Shown here in pieces: positions 36,139 to 45,424 of a stretch of DNA of 64,000 bases. The notes under the pieces are model-generated. The model was given only the letters and a program-made list of their open reading frames with translations. It was not told the origin of the DNA and searched no databases. Position 1 is the first letter of the stretch; every line of letters begins with the position of its first letter. Origin of the DNA: Acidimicrobiia bacterium (GTDB lineage: Bacteria; Actinomycetota; Acidimicrobiia; Acidimicrobiales; Poriferisodalaceae); assembly GCA_022822525.1 (NCBI GenBank), contig JAJEBN010000082.1, positions 1 to 64,000 on the forward strand. Direction: 5' to 3'. The translations under genes were made by a program, and so were the position numbers.

Positions 36139-37298
36139 CGACCCAGCTCTGCGGGGGTGAGCAGCTCGCTCATCTGCACCGGCCGGCCCTCGTCGATCGA
36201 CATGTGGGCGGCACGGCCGATGGCCACCGACCACAGCCCGTCGGCCAGCGTGCACTCCGCGGGGCTCGACGTGAGCACGGCATCGCGGAACCGCTCCAGC
36301 TCGATGTACGACGAGCCGTGGTGCAGACCGGTCACCGGCGCAGTGCTGGCGATCGGGCGCTCGGTGACGTTGCCGATCCCGTCACGCCCGCGCACGCCGA
36401 TCCGCAGCACATCGTCGGGGATCAGCGCCTCGAGCTTGCCGTGCTCGCCCACCACCGACAACTCTTCCTGGTTCCGTGTGGCCTCGGCGAACATGCACAG
36501 GTCCAGCAGCGCCCGCGCGCCCGAAGCGAAGTCGACGATCACGAAGGCGTTGTCCAGGATGTCGGGGGTCTCGCCGCCGTAGCTCTCGTCGAGATGGTTC
36601 AGGTCCTGTGCACCTGATGCCATCACACGAACCGGCTGGTCACCGACGATGAGTCGCATCAGGTCGAAGAAGTGGCAGCACTTCTCCACCAGCGTTCCAC
36701 CGGTGTTGCGATTGAACCGGTTCCAGTCGCGCACCTTGGGCTGGAAGGGGAACCGGTGCTCGCGGATCGCCACCATCGAGATGCGGCCCACGGCGCTGGC
36801 GTGCGCCTGTTCGATCAGTGCTGCAACCGGTGCCATGTAGCGGTACTCCAGGCCCACCCACACCGGCGGCGCGTCAGGCCCGAGCGCCTCCACACCGTCG
36901 ATGATGCGGCGGCAGTCATCCAGCGTGGTGGCCAGCGGTTTCTCGACGAGCTGGGGCAGTCCGGCAGTGGCCACATCCAGAACGATGTCGGTGTGCAGGT
37001 GGTTCGGCGTCGCCACCACCACCGCGTCGCACAGTCCGGTGTCGAGAAGCTCGCGATGGTTGTCGAAGCACGGCACCGGGTCGAGGCGGCTGCAGGCCAG
37101 CTCGTGCTGGGCCGCCTTCAGCGACGGTTCCCAGTTGTCGCACAGCGCCGCGACCTCGGCGCCGTCGAGCGCTACGAGGTTGGCGATGTGCTCGATGCCC
37201 ATCATCCCGGTGCCGATGACGCCGAATCGCATCGGGTCGCCGGCCGTTCGGGCCCCGGCTCTGCCTTCCGTTTCAGCCACTTGGATGCCGCTGCTCAC
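36135..37298 (-). CDS. Gfo/Idh/MocA-family oxidoreductase
   Basis: A 387-aa protein. An N-terminal Rossmann domain, MRFGVIGTGMMGIEHIANLV after a 22-residue extension, precedes VVVATPNHLHTDIVLDVA and the motif EKPLATTLDD with the conserved Lys. The second domain carries GGTLVEKCCHFFDLMRLIVG, where the His position is catalytic in the family. Members oxidise or epimerise sugars with NAD(P). GTG 37298 overlaps the aldo/keto reductase stop (GTGA), so the gene is coupled to it. Confidence 0.88.
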   Translation of the reverse strand: MSSGIQVAETEGRAGARTAGDPMRFGVIGTGMMGIEHIANLVALDGAEVAALCDNWEPSLKAAQHELACSRLDPVPCFDNHRELLDTGLCDAVVVATPNHLHTDIVLDVATAGLPQLVEKPLATTLDDCRRIIDGVEALGPDAPPVWVGLEYRYMAPVAALIEQAHASAVGRISMVAIREHRFPFQPKVRDWNRFNRNTGGTLVEKCCHFFDLMRLIVGDQPVRVMASGAQDLNHLDESYGGETPDILDNAFVIVDFASGARALLDLCMFAEATRNQEELSVVGEHGKLEALIPDDVLRIGVRGRDGIGNVTERPIASTAPVTGLHHGSSYIELERFRDAVLTSSPAECTLADGLWSVAIGRAAHMSIDEGRPVQMSELLTPAELGR

Positions 37299-38251
37299 GG
37301 CAATGGCTGGCCTTCGGAGGCTTCGACAACGTCGTACACGTCATTGCGATCGAGATGTACGCCGAGCGCTGCCTGCAGCGCGTCGAGCCGTTCGGGCTGC
37401 TGGGTGCCGACGATGGCGACCGGCGCAGTGGGGTGGGCGAGCACGAAAGCTATGCACACAGCGGCGCGGTCGACGCCCTCCCGCTCGGCCAGACGGTCCA
37501 GCGTGGCCAGCAGCTCCGGTCTGACGCTGCCGTCCTCGCCCACTTGTGCCAACAGCCGCCCGCCGGCCAGCGGGCGCTGCGCCAACAGTCGCCCGCCTGC
37601 GAGCGGGCTCCAGGCCAGCGGCACCATGCCCATCTCGGCGCAGAGATCGAGCGTGCCGTCGCGCAGCGCGTCCAGGCAGGCCGCCGAGTACTCGGGCTGG
37701 GTGCTTACCAGCGGGGCGTCCAAGTGGGCCGCCAGCGCCCGGGTCTGCGCCGGCGTGTAGTTGGACACCCCCACGGTGCCCACGAGCCCGTCGGCAATCA
37801 GCCCGTCGAGCGTTCCGGCCAACTCGGCCGGGTGGGTGAACATGTCGGGCCGGTGCACCTGGTACAGGTCGATGCGCTCGGTGCCGAGCCGGGCCAGCGA
37901 GGCCTCGCACGCCGCACGCAGCGCCGCTGCGCTCGAGTCGTACGGCACCGGCGGCACGATGCCGCCCTTGGTGGCCAGCACCATGCGGTCGCGCAGCTCG
38001 GGCCGGGCCCGCAGCACCGCACCCAAGTTCTCCTCGCAGGCCCCGAAACCGGTGCCGCCCCAGTCCAGGCCGTACACGTCGGCAATGTCCACCAGGTTCA
38101 TGCCGAGCTCGAGCCCGGCCTCGACCAGCGCGGCGTTCTGGCCGACATCGGTGCCGGTGAAACGCCACAGGCCCAGCGCCAGCGGGCCGATCTCGGCACC
38201 GCTCGGTCCGAGCCGCCGCGGGCCCGCGCGCACCAAGTTCCCATCGCTCAC
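37295..38251 (-). CDS. Aldo/keto reductase with an 11-residue internal duplication
   Basis: A 318-aa AKR barrel. LGLWRFTGTDVGQNAALVEA, LVDIADVYGLDWGG (catalytic Asp and Tyr), MVLATKGGIVP (Lys) and LYQVHRPDMF (His) are in order, then VSNYTPAQTRALA. PLAGGRLLAQR is immediately repeated as PLAGGRLLAQV near residues 215-236 (33-bp exact-phase duplication at 37548-37613), which would extend a loop at the cofactor face. GTG 38251 starts 5 bp after the permease stop. Confidence 0.87.
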   Translation of the reverse strand: MSDGNLVRAGPRRLGPSGAEIGPLALGLWRFTGTDVGQNAALVEAGLELGMNLVDIADVYGLDWGGTGFGACEENLGAVLRARPELRDRMVLATKGGIVPPVPYDSSAAALRAACEASLARLGTERIDLYQVHRPDMFTHPAELAGTLDGLIADGLVGTVGVSNYTPAQTRALAAHLDAPLVSTQPEYSAACLDALRDGTLDLCAEMGMVPLAWSPLAGGRLLAQRPLAGGRLLAQVGEDGSVRPELLATLDRLAEREGVDRAAVCIAFVLAHPTAPVAIVGTQQPERLDALQAALGVHLDRNDVYDVVEASEGQPLP

Positions 38252-38256
38252 AGCGC

Positions 38257-39228
38257 TCAAGACTTCACCGAGCCGGCCAGCAGCCCCCGCACGAAGAACC
38301 GCTGCAGGGCGAAGAACACGATCAGCGGCACGCCTGCCTGCACGAACGCGCCCGCAGACAGCACGTGCTCGCGCAAGCCGAACTCGCCCGCAAGCGAGGC
38401 GATCCGGATGGTGGCGGGCCATGCCTCGCCGTTCGAGCCGATCATGGTGATGGCCACGAGGTAGTCGTTCCAGGTCCACAGGAACTGGAAGATGGTGAAC
38501 GCTGCCAGCGCAGGCACCGACAGCGGCACCACGAGCCGCCAGAAGATCGTGACGTGATCGGCACCGTCGATGCGCGCCGCCTCGAACAGCTCGCCGGGCA
38601 GCGACGAGATGTAGTTGTGCAGCAGGAACACGGCGAACGGCAGCGCGAACGCGGTATGCGTCAGCCAGACCGCGGTGGCGCTGCCGGCGAGGTCGAAATC
38701 GGGGAACAGCGTCAGCGTGAACTCGGTGCCGGGGATCGTCCAGTGCGCTCCACCGGCGTAGAGCTGCAGCAGCGGCAGCAAGGCCACTTGGTTCGGCAGT
38801 GCCAGCAGCGAGACGAACACGATGAACAGCCATTCCCGGCCCCGGAACTTGATCCAAGCGAAGGCGTAGGCGGCCATGGCGGCGATCGCGACCGGGATCA
38901 CCGTGGCCGGAATGGCGATGGCGAACGAGTTCACCAGGGCCCGCGCCAGCCCGCCGGTCTGCTCAGTGCCCAGCACCTCGGAGTAGTTGGCGAGCGTCCA
39001 TCCGCCCTCGTTGAACGACTCCCACCAGCCGCTGTTGCGCTGCGCGTCACGAGTGCGGAACGAGTTGAGGAACAGGCTGCTCGCGGGGATGCTCCACACG
39101 ATCACCATCAGCCATAGCACCCAGGTGGGGATGCGGCGCAGGAAGCCGTAGATCAGCTTGCCGGTGCGGTCGACCCGCTCGATGGCGCCGCCGACAGGCC
39201 CGGGCTTCGAAGCGGTCGTCGTGCTCAT
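38257..39228 (-). CDS. Carbohydrate ABC transporter permease (MalG family)
   Basis: A 323-aa inner-membrane protein with six predicted helices. The EAA loop GELFEAARIDGADHVTIFWR at about residue 220 contacts the ATPase, and FTIFQFLWTWNDYLVAITMI is the typical MalG helix. ATG 39228 overlaps the MalF stop (ATGA). Together with MalF and the binding protein it forms an importer; the GH13 alpha-glucosidase next door suggests an alpha-glucoside substrate. Confidence 0.9.
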   Translation of the reverse strand: MSTTTASKPGPVGGAIERVDRTGKLIYGFLRRIPTWVLWLMVIVWSIPASSLFLNSFRTRDAQRNSGWWESFNEGGWTLANYSEVLGTEQTGGLARALVNSFAIAIPATVIPVAIAAMAAYAFAWIKFRGREWLFIVFVSLLALPNQVALLPLLQLYAGGAHWTIPGTEFTLTLFPDFDLAGSATAVWLTHTAFALPFAVFLLHNYISSLPGELFEAARIDGADHVTIFWRLVVPLSVPALAAFTIFQFLWTWNDYLVAITMIGSNGEAWPATIRIASLAGEFGLREHVLSAGAFVQAGVPLIVFFALQRFFVRGLLAGSVKS

Positions 39229-40784
39229 GCGTCTGCTCGCTGCGTGCGCCGGATGTTGAACGCCATGGCCGGCACGACGGCCAGGAACAGCACGACAGCC
39301 AGCGCGGAGCCCAAACCGAAGTTGAGCTCGGTGAACGCCTTCTGCCACATCTCGTTCGCGATGACCTGCGTGCCGAAGTTGCCGGCGGTCATCACCTTCA
39401 CGATGTCGTACACCTTCATCACCAGCACGATCAGCGTGGTGGCCACTACCGTGATGGTGGGGATGATCGTGGGGATGATCACGTTCCAGAACGTCTGCCG
39501 TTCGGTCGCCCCGTCCACCCGCGCTGCTTCGATCAGCTCAGAGGGCACTGCCTTGATGGCTGCCGACAGGATCACCATGGCGAAGCCGGTCTGGATCCAG
39601 ATGAGCACCACCATGAGCCACACGTTGTTGAACGGCGCCTCCTGCAGGAACAGGATGGTGCCGGCGATGGGCTCGCCGGTCGGGCCAGGCACCGAACCGC
39701 CCAGCCCGGGCCCCAGGAACCGGTAGATCAGCCACAGCAACGGCACGGCGGTGACTGCGGCGCCGATGGCGAACGCGGTCTGTCGCCGCCGCACCCCGAA
39801 TGCGCACAGGCCTGCGAGCAGCACAGTGGCGAGGGCCAGGATCAGCACGGCCACCCAGGCGCCGGTGGTGCGCGGCCGAAGGCTGCCCAGCCAGACCCAG
39901 ATGGCGTTGAGGAACCCTGTCTGCGGTTTCTGGGGAGGTCGGGCGATGTACATGAAGCGCCAGATGATCCCGGCACCCACGAACGAGATCGCCATGGGCA
40001 GGAAGATGAGGCTCTTGGCCACCGATTCCCCGCGCACCCCGTCCGCGAGCACCGCCGCAGCCAAACCGAGTGCCGTCGACAGCCCCGTCACCACCACCAC
40101 CCACCACAGGTTGTTGATGACAGTGCCCCGCAGCGTGGTGAACACGGCAAACGAGAGCACGAACAGCCCGATGGCGATCGGGCCGACCGAGCCGGGCAGG
40201 GCCTCCATTGCGCGGCCTCGGCGGCGGCCCACTGCCATGCCGATCCCCAGCCCGACGGCGATGAGCACGAGTGCGGCGTAGAAGAGCCGGCTGGTGAAGA
40301 TCTCGGTCCAGCCGCTCAGGTCGAGGCTGTTGGGATTGGTCAGGATCTCGCCGTAGTTGGCCAGCCCCACCCATGCTTCGGCCCGCGAGTCGAGCAGCGA
40401 CAGGTAGATGGATCGCAGGAGCGGGATCACCAGCCCGAGTGCCACGAACAGCAGCGACGGCCCCAGGAAGGTGACGAGACGCCCGCGTTCGGACAGGCGG
40501 GTCCGGCGGGGCTTCGACGGCGTGCCGAGCAGGCTGGCGGCGAGGCCGGCGGCAGCGCCGACCGCTGCGCCGATCACGGCCCAGAGCCACAGGGGCCCGC
40601 CGGCCACGTCATTGCCGGCGATGACCGCGCCCACCAGCGCGCCGACCAGCGCACACGAAGCGGCGAGGAAGGTGCGCCAGCGGTCAACTGCGAGGTCGAA
40701 GAGCCAGTTCGCTCCGGAGAAGAGAGCTGCGCTGGCGCCGATGGCGATGACCACGCCGATCAGCGCGCCGCCTAGGGCGCCCAT
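39225..40784 (-). CDS. Carbohydrate ABC transporter permease (MalF family) with an extended N-terminus
   Basis: A 519-aa protein. The C-terminal 300 residues hold the permease core with the EAA loop SELIEAARVDGATERQTFWN near residue 425. The first 200 residues add several extra hydrophobic helices, including two glycine-rich ones at the very start (LGGALIGVVIAIGASAALF). This is longer than typical MalF homologues and resembles AglF-type permeases. It lies 168 bp after the binding-protein gene, with a hairpin between. Confidence 0.88.
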   Translation of the reverse strand: MGALGGALIGVVIAIGASAALFSGANWLFDLAVDRWRTFLAASCALVGALVGAVIAGNDVAGGPLWLWAVIGAAVGAAAGLAASLLGTPSKPRRTRLSERGRLVTFLGPSLLFVALGLVIPLLRSIYLSLLDSRAEAWVGLANYGEILTNPNSLDLSGWTEIFTSRLFYAALVLIAVGLGIGMAVGRRRGRAMEALPGSVGPIAIGLFVLSFAVFTTLRGTVINNLWWVVVVTGLSTALGLAAAVLADGVRGESVAKSLIFLPMAISFVGAGIIWRFMYIARPPQKPQTGFLNAIWVWLGSLRPRTTGAWVAVLILALATVLLAGLCAFGVRRRQTAFAIGAAVTAVPLLWLIYRFLGPGLGGSVPGPTGEPIAGTILFLQEAPFNNVWLMVVLIWIQTGFAMVILSAAIKAVPSELIEAARVDGATERQTFWNVIIPTIIPTITVVATTLIVLVMKVYDIVKVMTAGNFGTQVIANEMWQKAFTELNFGLGSALAVVLFLAVVPAMAFNIRRTQRADA

Positions 40785-40873
40785 CGCCGCAGTCTCTCAG
40801 GTGCGCAGTCACCGATGTTGACTGCGACGAGCGTCACCATGCCGGGGGTACTCACCCGATGTCCGAGCGCGAA

Positions 40874-40905
40874 GGAGGCCGGCCCAGGACCCTGGACCGG
40901 CCTCC
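40874..40905 (-). promoter_or_regulatory. Stem-loop between the binding-protein and permease genes
   Basis: The arms GGAGGCCGG and CCGGCCTCC are perfectly inverted around 14 nt, which can itself fold (CCAG/CTGG). No T-run follows on the minus strand. Hairpins at this place in sugar ABC operons often protect the binding-protein mRNA or attenuate transcription into the permeases. Confidence 0.55.
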
Positions 40906-40951
40906 GTTCACGGGTGCTTTCTTTCAGCCGTTCTCAGACGACTCCGGCCGG

Positions 40952-42451
40952 CTACTGCGGCCAGGAAGCGTCGATTGCGGCGAACGCCTCGGCGATGGAT
41001 TTGTCGCCGTTGACTGCGCTGGTGCCCTCCGTCCAGAAGGTGCCGGCGCCGACTGCGGCCGGCATCAGGTCGGACCCGTCGAAGCGGGCCGGGCTGGCCG
41101 TCTGCAGGATCTCGACGAACGACCGCTCGAGGTCGTTGTAGACGCTGAGGTCCTGGTCGAGGTTCGCCGACAGGAAGCCGGACTGGCCGCCGCCCTTGCG
41201 GGCCGCCTGTGCAGCCTGGCGGGCTTCCGCGTACTCGGCGCTGCCCATGTACGACATCACGGCCCACACCTCGGGCGCGTCGCGGAATGCCGAGACGTAG
41301 GTGCCTGCGGTCAGCACCGGCCGGTTGCCCTTGACGCCGAGTGCGGGGAAGTAGAACACATCGACCTCTTGGCCCGGACCGACGCTCGTGCCCTCGGGCA
41401 GGAACGCTGCGTAGAACGACGCCTGGCGGTGCATGGCGCAGTCGCCCGCGACGAGCGGCTCGCCGTTGTCGCCGAACGGCGTGGCAGCGATGGAGCCGCC
41501 TGAGGCGTACACCATCCCCGGCGTGTTCCAGATGTCGAGCACTTGCTGTGCCACGAGCAAGATGCGCGGATCGGCGAACTTCACATCGCCCGCGACCCAC
41601 TGGTCGTAGATGTTCTCGTCATGAATGCGCAAGACCAGGTCTTCCATCCAGTCGGTGAACGTCCAGCCGGTGGCGGGGCCTGATTCGATGCCGACGCACC
41701 ACGGCGTGACGCCGTCGCCGAGCATCTGGATCATCAGGCCTTGCAGCTCTTCCAGCGACTGCGGAATGGCGTAGCCGCCGCTCTCGAAGATCGAGGTATT
41801 GTACCAGACGATCGACTTGAGGTCGGTCTTGTTGGGAACGCCGTACAGGGTGCCGCCGAACGTGACCGTGTCGAGCGAGCCGGCGGGCCACTGGGCGCCG
41901 ATCGCAGCTTGCACCTCGTCGGGTACGGCCAGGATCCAGTCCTCGGCTGCGAAGTCGCCGACCTTGCCGGGCTGCGGGAACACCGCGATGTCCGGCGGGT
42001 TGCCGCCGGCAGCCTGGGCGTTGATCTGGTCGGAGAAGTCGCGGGCGCCGGTGTAGACGATCTCGATGCCGGACGCCGCAGCGAAGACGTCCAGGGCGTC
42101 CTGCATGGCGCCGGCCTCTTCCTCGCTCGACTCAGGACCGAACACCGTCACCTTGGTGCCGGACAGGTCCATCATGGCGTCGTCCATGGAGTCGTCCATG
42201 TCGTCTTCCATCGAGTCGTCCATCGACTCGTCGTCCATGGAGTCGTCCATGTCGTCGTCATGCATGGCTTCGTCATCCATGGACTCATCCATCGACTCCT
42301 CGGCCATCGCCTCGGTTGCGGCGGGTGCCTCCTCGGCGTCATCGCCGTCGTCGTCACTGGCGCAGGCAGCAACGATGAGCCCGAAGGCAAGCACGACTGC
42401 CAGCAGCCGCGATGTGCGTAGGCGGGTTGATCTGGTGCGGTGTTTCTTCAT
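40952..42451 (-). CDS. Carbohydrate (alpha-glucoside-like) ABC substrate-binding lipoprotein with a Met/Asp-rich linker
   Basis: A 499-aa protein. A signal with lipobox (LAVVLAFGLIVAACAS, Cys near residue 30) is followed by an unusual acidic, Met-rich linker made of SMDD-type repeats at about residues 46-92. The mature domain then begins LSGTKVTVFGPESSEEEAGA. INAQAAGGNPPDIAVFPQPG and VPNKTDLKSIVWYNTSIFES are typical of AglE-like family-1 binders. Two cysteines (WCVGIE, GDCAMHR) could form a disulfide. A perfect LacI operator lies 46 bp upstream. Confidence 0.88.
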   Translation of the reverse strand: MKKHRTRSTRLRTSRLLAVVLAFGLIVAACASDDDGDDAEEAPAATEAMAEESMDESMDDEAMHDDDMDDSMDDESMDDSMEDDMDDSMDDAMMDLSGTKVTVFGPESSEEEAGAMQDALDVFAAASGIEIVYTGARDFSDQINAQAAGGNPPDIAVFPQPGKVGDFAAEDWILAVPDEVQAAIGAQWPAGSLDTVTFGGTLYGVPNKTDLKSIVWYNTSIFESGGYAIPQSLEELQGLMIQMLGDGVTPWCVGIESGPATGWTFTDWMEDLVLRIHDENIYDQWVAGDVKFADPRILLVAQQVLDIWNTPGMVYASGGSIAATPFGDNGEPLVAGDCAMHRQASFYAAFLPEGTSVGPGQEVDVFYFPALGVKGNRPVLTAGTYVSAFRDAPEVWAVMSYMGSAEYAEARQAAQAARKGGGQSGFLSANLDQDLSVYNDLERSFVEILQTASPARFDGSDLMPAAVGAGTFWTEGTSAVNGDKSIAEAFAAIDASWPQ

Positions 42452-42496
42452 GTGAGTTCCTCCCTCTGGGGCGCATGCCCATCCGTGTATCGACGT

Positions 42497-42510
42497 TGCA
42501 AGCGCTTGCA
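42497..42510. promoter_or_regulatory. LacI-family operator upstream of the binding-protein gene
   Basis: TGCAAGCGCTTGCA is a perfect 14-bp palindrome with central CpG, 46 bp upstream of the ATG at 42451. It matches the sequence upstream of the alpha-glucosidase gene at 13 of 14 positions, linking both to the LacI gene between them. Confidence 0.75.
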
Positions 42511-42611
42511 GTCACCGTGCCGAAAGCCTAGCGCGACGGTCGAACATGCGATTCCGTCCGCTGTGCCCTGCGAGGGCCAGATTCGTGCCCGAGTCGAGGC
42601 GCAAACGGTGC

Positions 42612-43634
42612 TCAATCGATGCGCGGCGGCCCCACCGAATCCCGGATGATGAGCTCGGTGTCGAGCTGCACGTGCTGGGGGGGCCCCACGTTCGGACCGA
42701 GCATCTGCAGCAGCAGCTCGGCGGCGACTGCCCCCTGGGTGGCAACGTGCTGGCGGACGGTGGTGAGGCCCACGAGACGGCTCTGGTCGTGGTCGTCGAC
42801 GCCCACGAGCGACAGGTCGTCGGGGATGCGCAGACCCAGGTCGCGTGCCGCCAGCATGGCGCCGAACGCCTGCTCGTCGCACATGGCGAAGATCGCGCTC
42901 GGCGGCTCAGCGGCTCGCAGCAGCGCATGGGCCGCTCGGCGGGCCTCGGCCCAGCTGTTGCTCGTCGAGACGGTCAGCGCCGGATCCGGCGTCAGCCCCG
43001 CCGTGCTGTGAGCCCCGGCATAGCCCGCGGCTCGCTGGCTGGGTATGGAGAAGTTGAGCGAATCGCCGCCGCTGAGGCTGAGCAGCCCGATGCGCCGGTG
43101 ATCGTGGTCGAGCAGGATCTCGGTGGCGGAGCGGCCGACGGCCACGTTGTCCACCGTCACCGAGCTGAGCGCCGGCGTGCGGAAGCCGATGGTGACCGCG
43201 CAGCCGCCCTGCGCGACGAACGCGCTGGCGATCTCGGCGTCCAGGGCGACGTCGATCAGCACCACCGCATCGCTGCGACCCGATCTCACGCCGTTCAGCT
43301 CGATGAAGCGCTGGCGCTCGTCGGAGCTTGCGACACCCGACAGCAGCAGGTCGTACCCCGCGGCGGTGATGTGGCGGCCCAAGGCACCCACGATCGTGGC
43401 GTTGAACCAAGCGGCCGGGTCGGGCACAGCAGTCGCAATCGTGTTGGTCGTCCCCGCGGCCAGCCGGGCCGCCGGCAGGTTGGGCCGGTAGTCGAGATCG
43501 GCGGCGGCTGCCAATACGCGCTGCCGTGTGGCCGAGGCGACGTGCGGCAGGCCCCGCAATGCCCGGCTGACCGTGGCGGTGGACACTCCCGCGGCCCGGG
43601 CAACGTCGCCGATCCGGGCCACGGGATCGGTCAT
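42612..43634 (-). CDS. LacI-family transcriptional regulator
   Basis: A 340-aa regulator. The N-terminal helix-turn-helix and hinge are canonical: RIGDVARAAGVSTATVSRAL, GLPHVASATRQRVLAAAADL and DYRPNLPAARLAAG (residues 7-60). A periplasmic-binding-protein-like sensor follows. It overlaps the alpha-glucosidase stop by 4 bp (ATGA), so both are made from one mRNA starting near 45.4 kb. The TGCAAGCG-type operators upstream of that mRNA and of the binding-protein gene predict autoregulation and control of the transport operon, probably relieved by an alpha-glucoside. Confidence 0.88.
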   Translation of the reverse strand: MTDPVARIGDVARAAGVSTATVSRALRGLPHVASATRQRVLAAAADLDYRPNLPAARLAAGTTNTIATAVPDPAAWFNATIVGALGRHITAAGYDLLLSGVASSDERQRFIELNGVRSGRSDAVVLIDVALDAEIASAFVAQGGCAVTIGFRTPALSSVTVDNVAVGRSATEILLDHDHRRIGLLSLSGGDSLNFSIPSQRAAGYAGAHSTAGLTPDPALTVSTSNSWAEARRAAHALLRAAEPPSAIFAMCDEQAFGAMLAARDLGLRIPDDLSLVGVDDHDQSRLVGLTTVRQHVATQGAVAAELLLQMLGPNVGPPQHVQLDTELIIRDSVGPPRID

Positions 43635-45346
43635 TCCTGCCAGACCACCGCGCTCGCCGGGGCGAGCAAGCAGGTGCCGTTCGACCGGCTTCGGGAGCTT
43701 GTCGGGCCTTCACCGGTGCCGCCGCCACCGGGGTAGGGGCACACGGCAGCCGAGTCGTACAGCACGGTGGCAGCGGCGGGGATCTCCACTTCGACCGCGC
43801 TGTCGCCGACGCAGGCTGCTACCCCGACAGAGCCCCGTCGGTACGAGATGACCGGACCGCGGCCGCCGTCGGTCCACTCCAGCGATCCGGCGCCGTCAGC
43901 GGACGCGTTCACGAGTGCCGGCCGCACTCGCTGCTGCACCTCGAGCAGCGCCCGGTACGCCGCCAGCCACGACCGCCCGTCGCGGGACTGCGCCGCGGCC
44001 GTCGCGCCCACGGGACGCTCAGCCGAGCGCAGCCACGGCTCGGCAGACGAGAAGCCGTTGTGGGGGCCGTCGCCCCAGGGCATCGGCGTGCGGCAGCCGT
44101 CTCGCCCGGCGCTCACGTCGCCGTCGGGACCGACCGGGTCCAGCTTGTCTTGCGCAGCCACTTCGCCGTCGGCAAGCCCGAGTTCTTCGCCCTGGTACAG
44201 CACCAGGCTGCCGGGCAGGAATGCGGCGAGCACGTTGAAGGCGAGCGTTCGCGCAGCACCCTGGTGCTGGGAGGTGCCGACGGCGCCTTCAGCGCCGTGG
44301 GCCGGCGCGAAACGGGTCGGCGCGCGGGGCATGTCGTGGCTGCTCATCGCCCACAGCAGGCGGCTGGCCAGCATCTCCGACGGGCCACGGAGGGTCTCGC
44401 GGATCTGGCCTGGTTCCCAGTCGATGTGCATCGGCGCGAACCAGTAGCCGCCGTGCATGCCGTCGGGCGGCAGCAGATCGTCCATGCCCCGCGGGTCGAG
44501 GTGGTACGTCTCGCCGTGCAGGAACGCCCCGTAGTCGTCGCAGATCTTGCGCCAGCGGCGAAACACGTCCTGGCTCTCGGGCTGGAAGACGTCGTGCACA
44601 TGCTCGAAGCAGTCCCACTGCTCCCAGCGCGACGCCCGGGGCGGGATCGGCCGCAGCTGCGGATTCGAGCGCAGCCCGGCGTCCTTTACGAGCCCGCCGG
44701 CGACATCGACCCGGAAGCCGGCGACGCCCCGGTCCAGCCAGAACCGCAGGATCTGGTCCCACTCGTCGGCGACGGCGGGGTTGCGCCAGTTCAGGTCAGG
44801 CTGCGACGGCAGGAACAGGTGCAGGTAGTACTGCCCCGACTCCGGCTCCAGCGTCCATGCCGGCCCGCCGAAGTAACCCACCCAGTTGTTCGGCGGCCCG
44901 CCGTCGGGGGCAGGGTCTCGCCATATGTAGTAGTCCCGGTAGCGAGCCCGCTCGGCCTCGCCGGCCTTGCCGATCGCTGCTTGGAACCAGCGGTGGTCGC
45001 TGCTCGAGTGGTTGGGAACCAGATCGGTCACCACGCGGATGCCACGCTCGCGGGCATCTGCCATCAGCGCGTCGAAGGCGGCCAGGTCGCCGAACTGCGG
45101 GTCGATGTCGCAGTAGTCGGCGACGTCGTAGCCCCAGTCGCGCCCGGGCGTGGGATAGAAGGGCGTGATCCAGACGAAGTCGACGCCCAGATCGCTCAGG
45201 TAGTCGAGCTTGGAGCGGATGCCGGCCAGGTCGCCCACGCCGTCGTCGTTCGAGTCGGCGAAGGATCGCAGGTACACCTGGTAGCCCACGGCATCGGTCC
45301 ACCACGGAGAGGGCGTGCGGCGGGCAGATGTCGGGTCGTGAGCCAT
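43631..45346 (-). CDS. GH13 alpha-glucosidase (oligo-1,6-glucosidase-like)
   Basis: A 571-aa enzyme. GH13 regions in order: DLVPNHSSSDHRWF (region I), GFRVDVAGGLVKD with the nucleophile Asp (region II), LHGETYHLD with the acid/base Glu (region III) and LWAMSSHDMPRAPTRF with the final His-Asp (region IV). YQVYLRSFADSNDDGVGDLA is the GH13 N-terminal signature of the glucosidase subfamilies. There is no signal peptide, so it acts in the cytoplasm on imported oligosaccharides. ATG 45346 lies 64 bp from a LacI operator. Confidence 0.92.
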   Translation of the reverse strand: MAHDPTSARRTPSPWWTDAVGYQVYLRSFADSNDDGVGDLAGIRSKLDYLSDLGVDFVWITPFYPTPGRDWGYDVADYCDIDPQFGDLAAFDALMADARERGIRVVTDLVPNHSSSDHRWFQAAIGKAGEAERARYRDYYIWRDPAPDGGPPNNWVGYFGGPAWTLEPESGQYYLHLFLPSQPDLNWRNPAVADEWDQILRFWLDRGVAGFRVDVAGGLVKDAGLRSNPQLRPIPPRASRWEQWDCFEHVHDVFQPESQDVFRRWRKICDDYGAFLHGETYHLDPRGMDDLLPPDGMHGGYWFAPMHIDWEPGQIRETLRGPSEMLASRLLWAMSSHDMPRAPTRFAPAHGAEGAVGTSQHQGAARTLAFNVLAAFLPGSLVLYQGEELGLADGEVAAQDKLDPVGPDGDVSAGRDGCRTPMPWGDGPHNGFSSAEPWLRSAERPVGATAAAQSRDGRSWLAAYRALLEVQQRVRPALVNASADGAGSLEWTDGGRGPVISYRRGSVGVAACVGDSAVEVEIPAAATVLYDSAAVCPYPGGGGTGEGPTSSRSRSNGTCLLAPASAVVWQE

Positions 45347-45410
45347 CGCGCCGTCTCCAGTCGCTCAATGCCGAGGTGCTTCGCTGACGCGCGCCAGTCT
45401 GCCCTCATTC

Positions 45411-45424
45411 TGCAAGCGATTGCA
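45411..45424. promoter_or_regulatory. LacI-family operator upstream of the alpha-glucosidase-lacI pair
   Basis: TGCAAGCGATTGCA is a 14-bp near-perfect palindrome, one position off the site at 42497. It lies 64 bp upstream of the glucosidase start and would make the regulator autoregulated. Confidence 0.72.
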
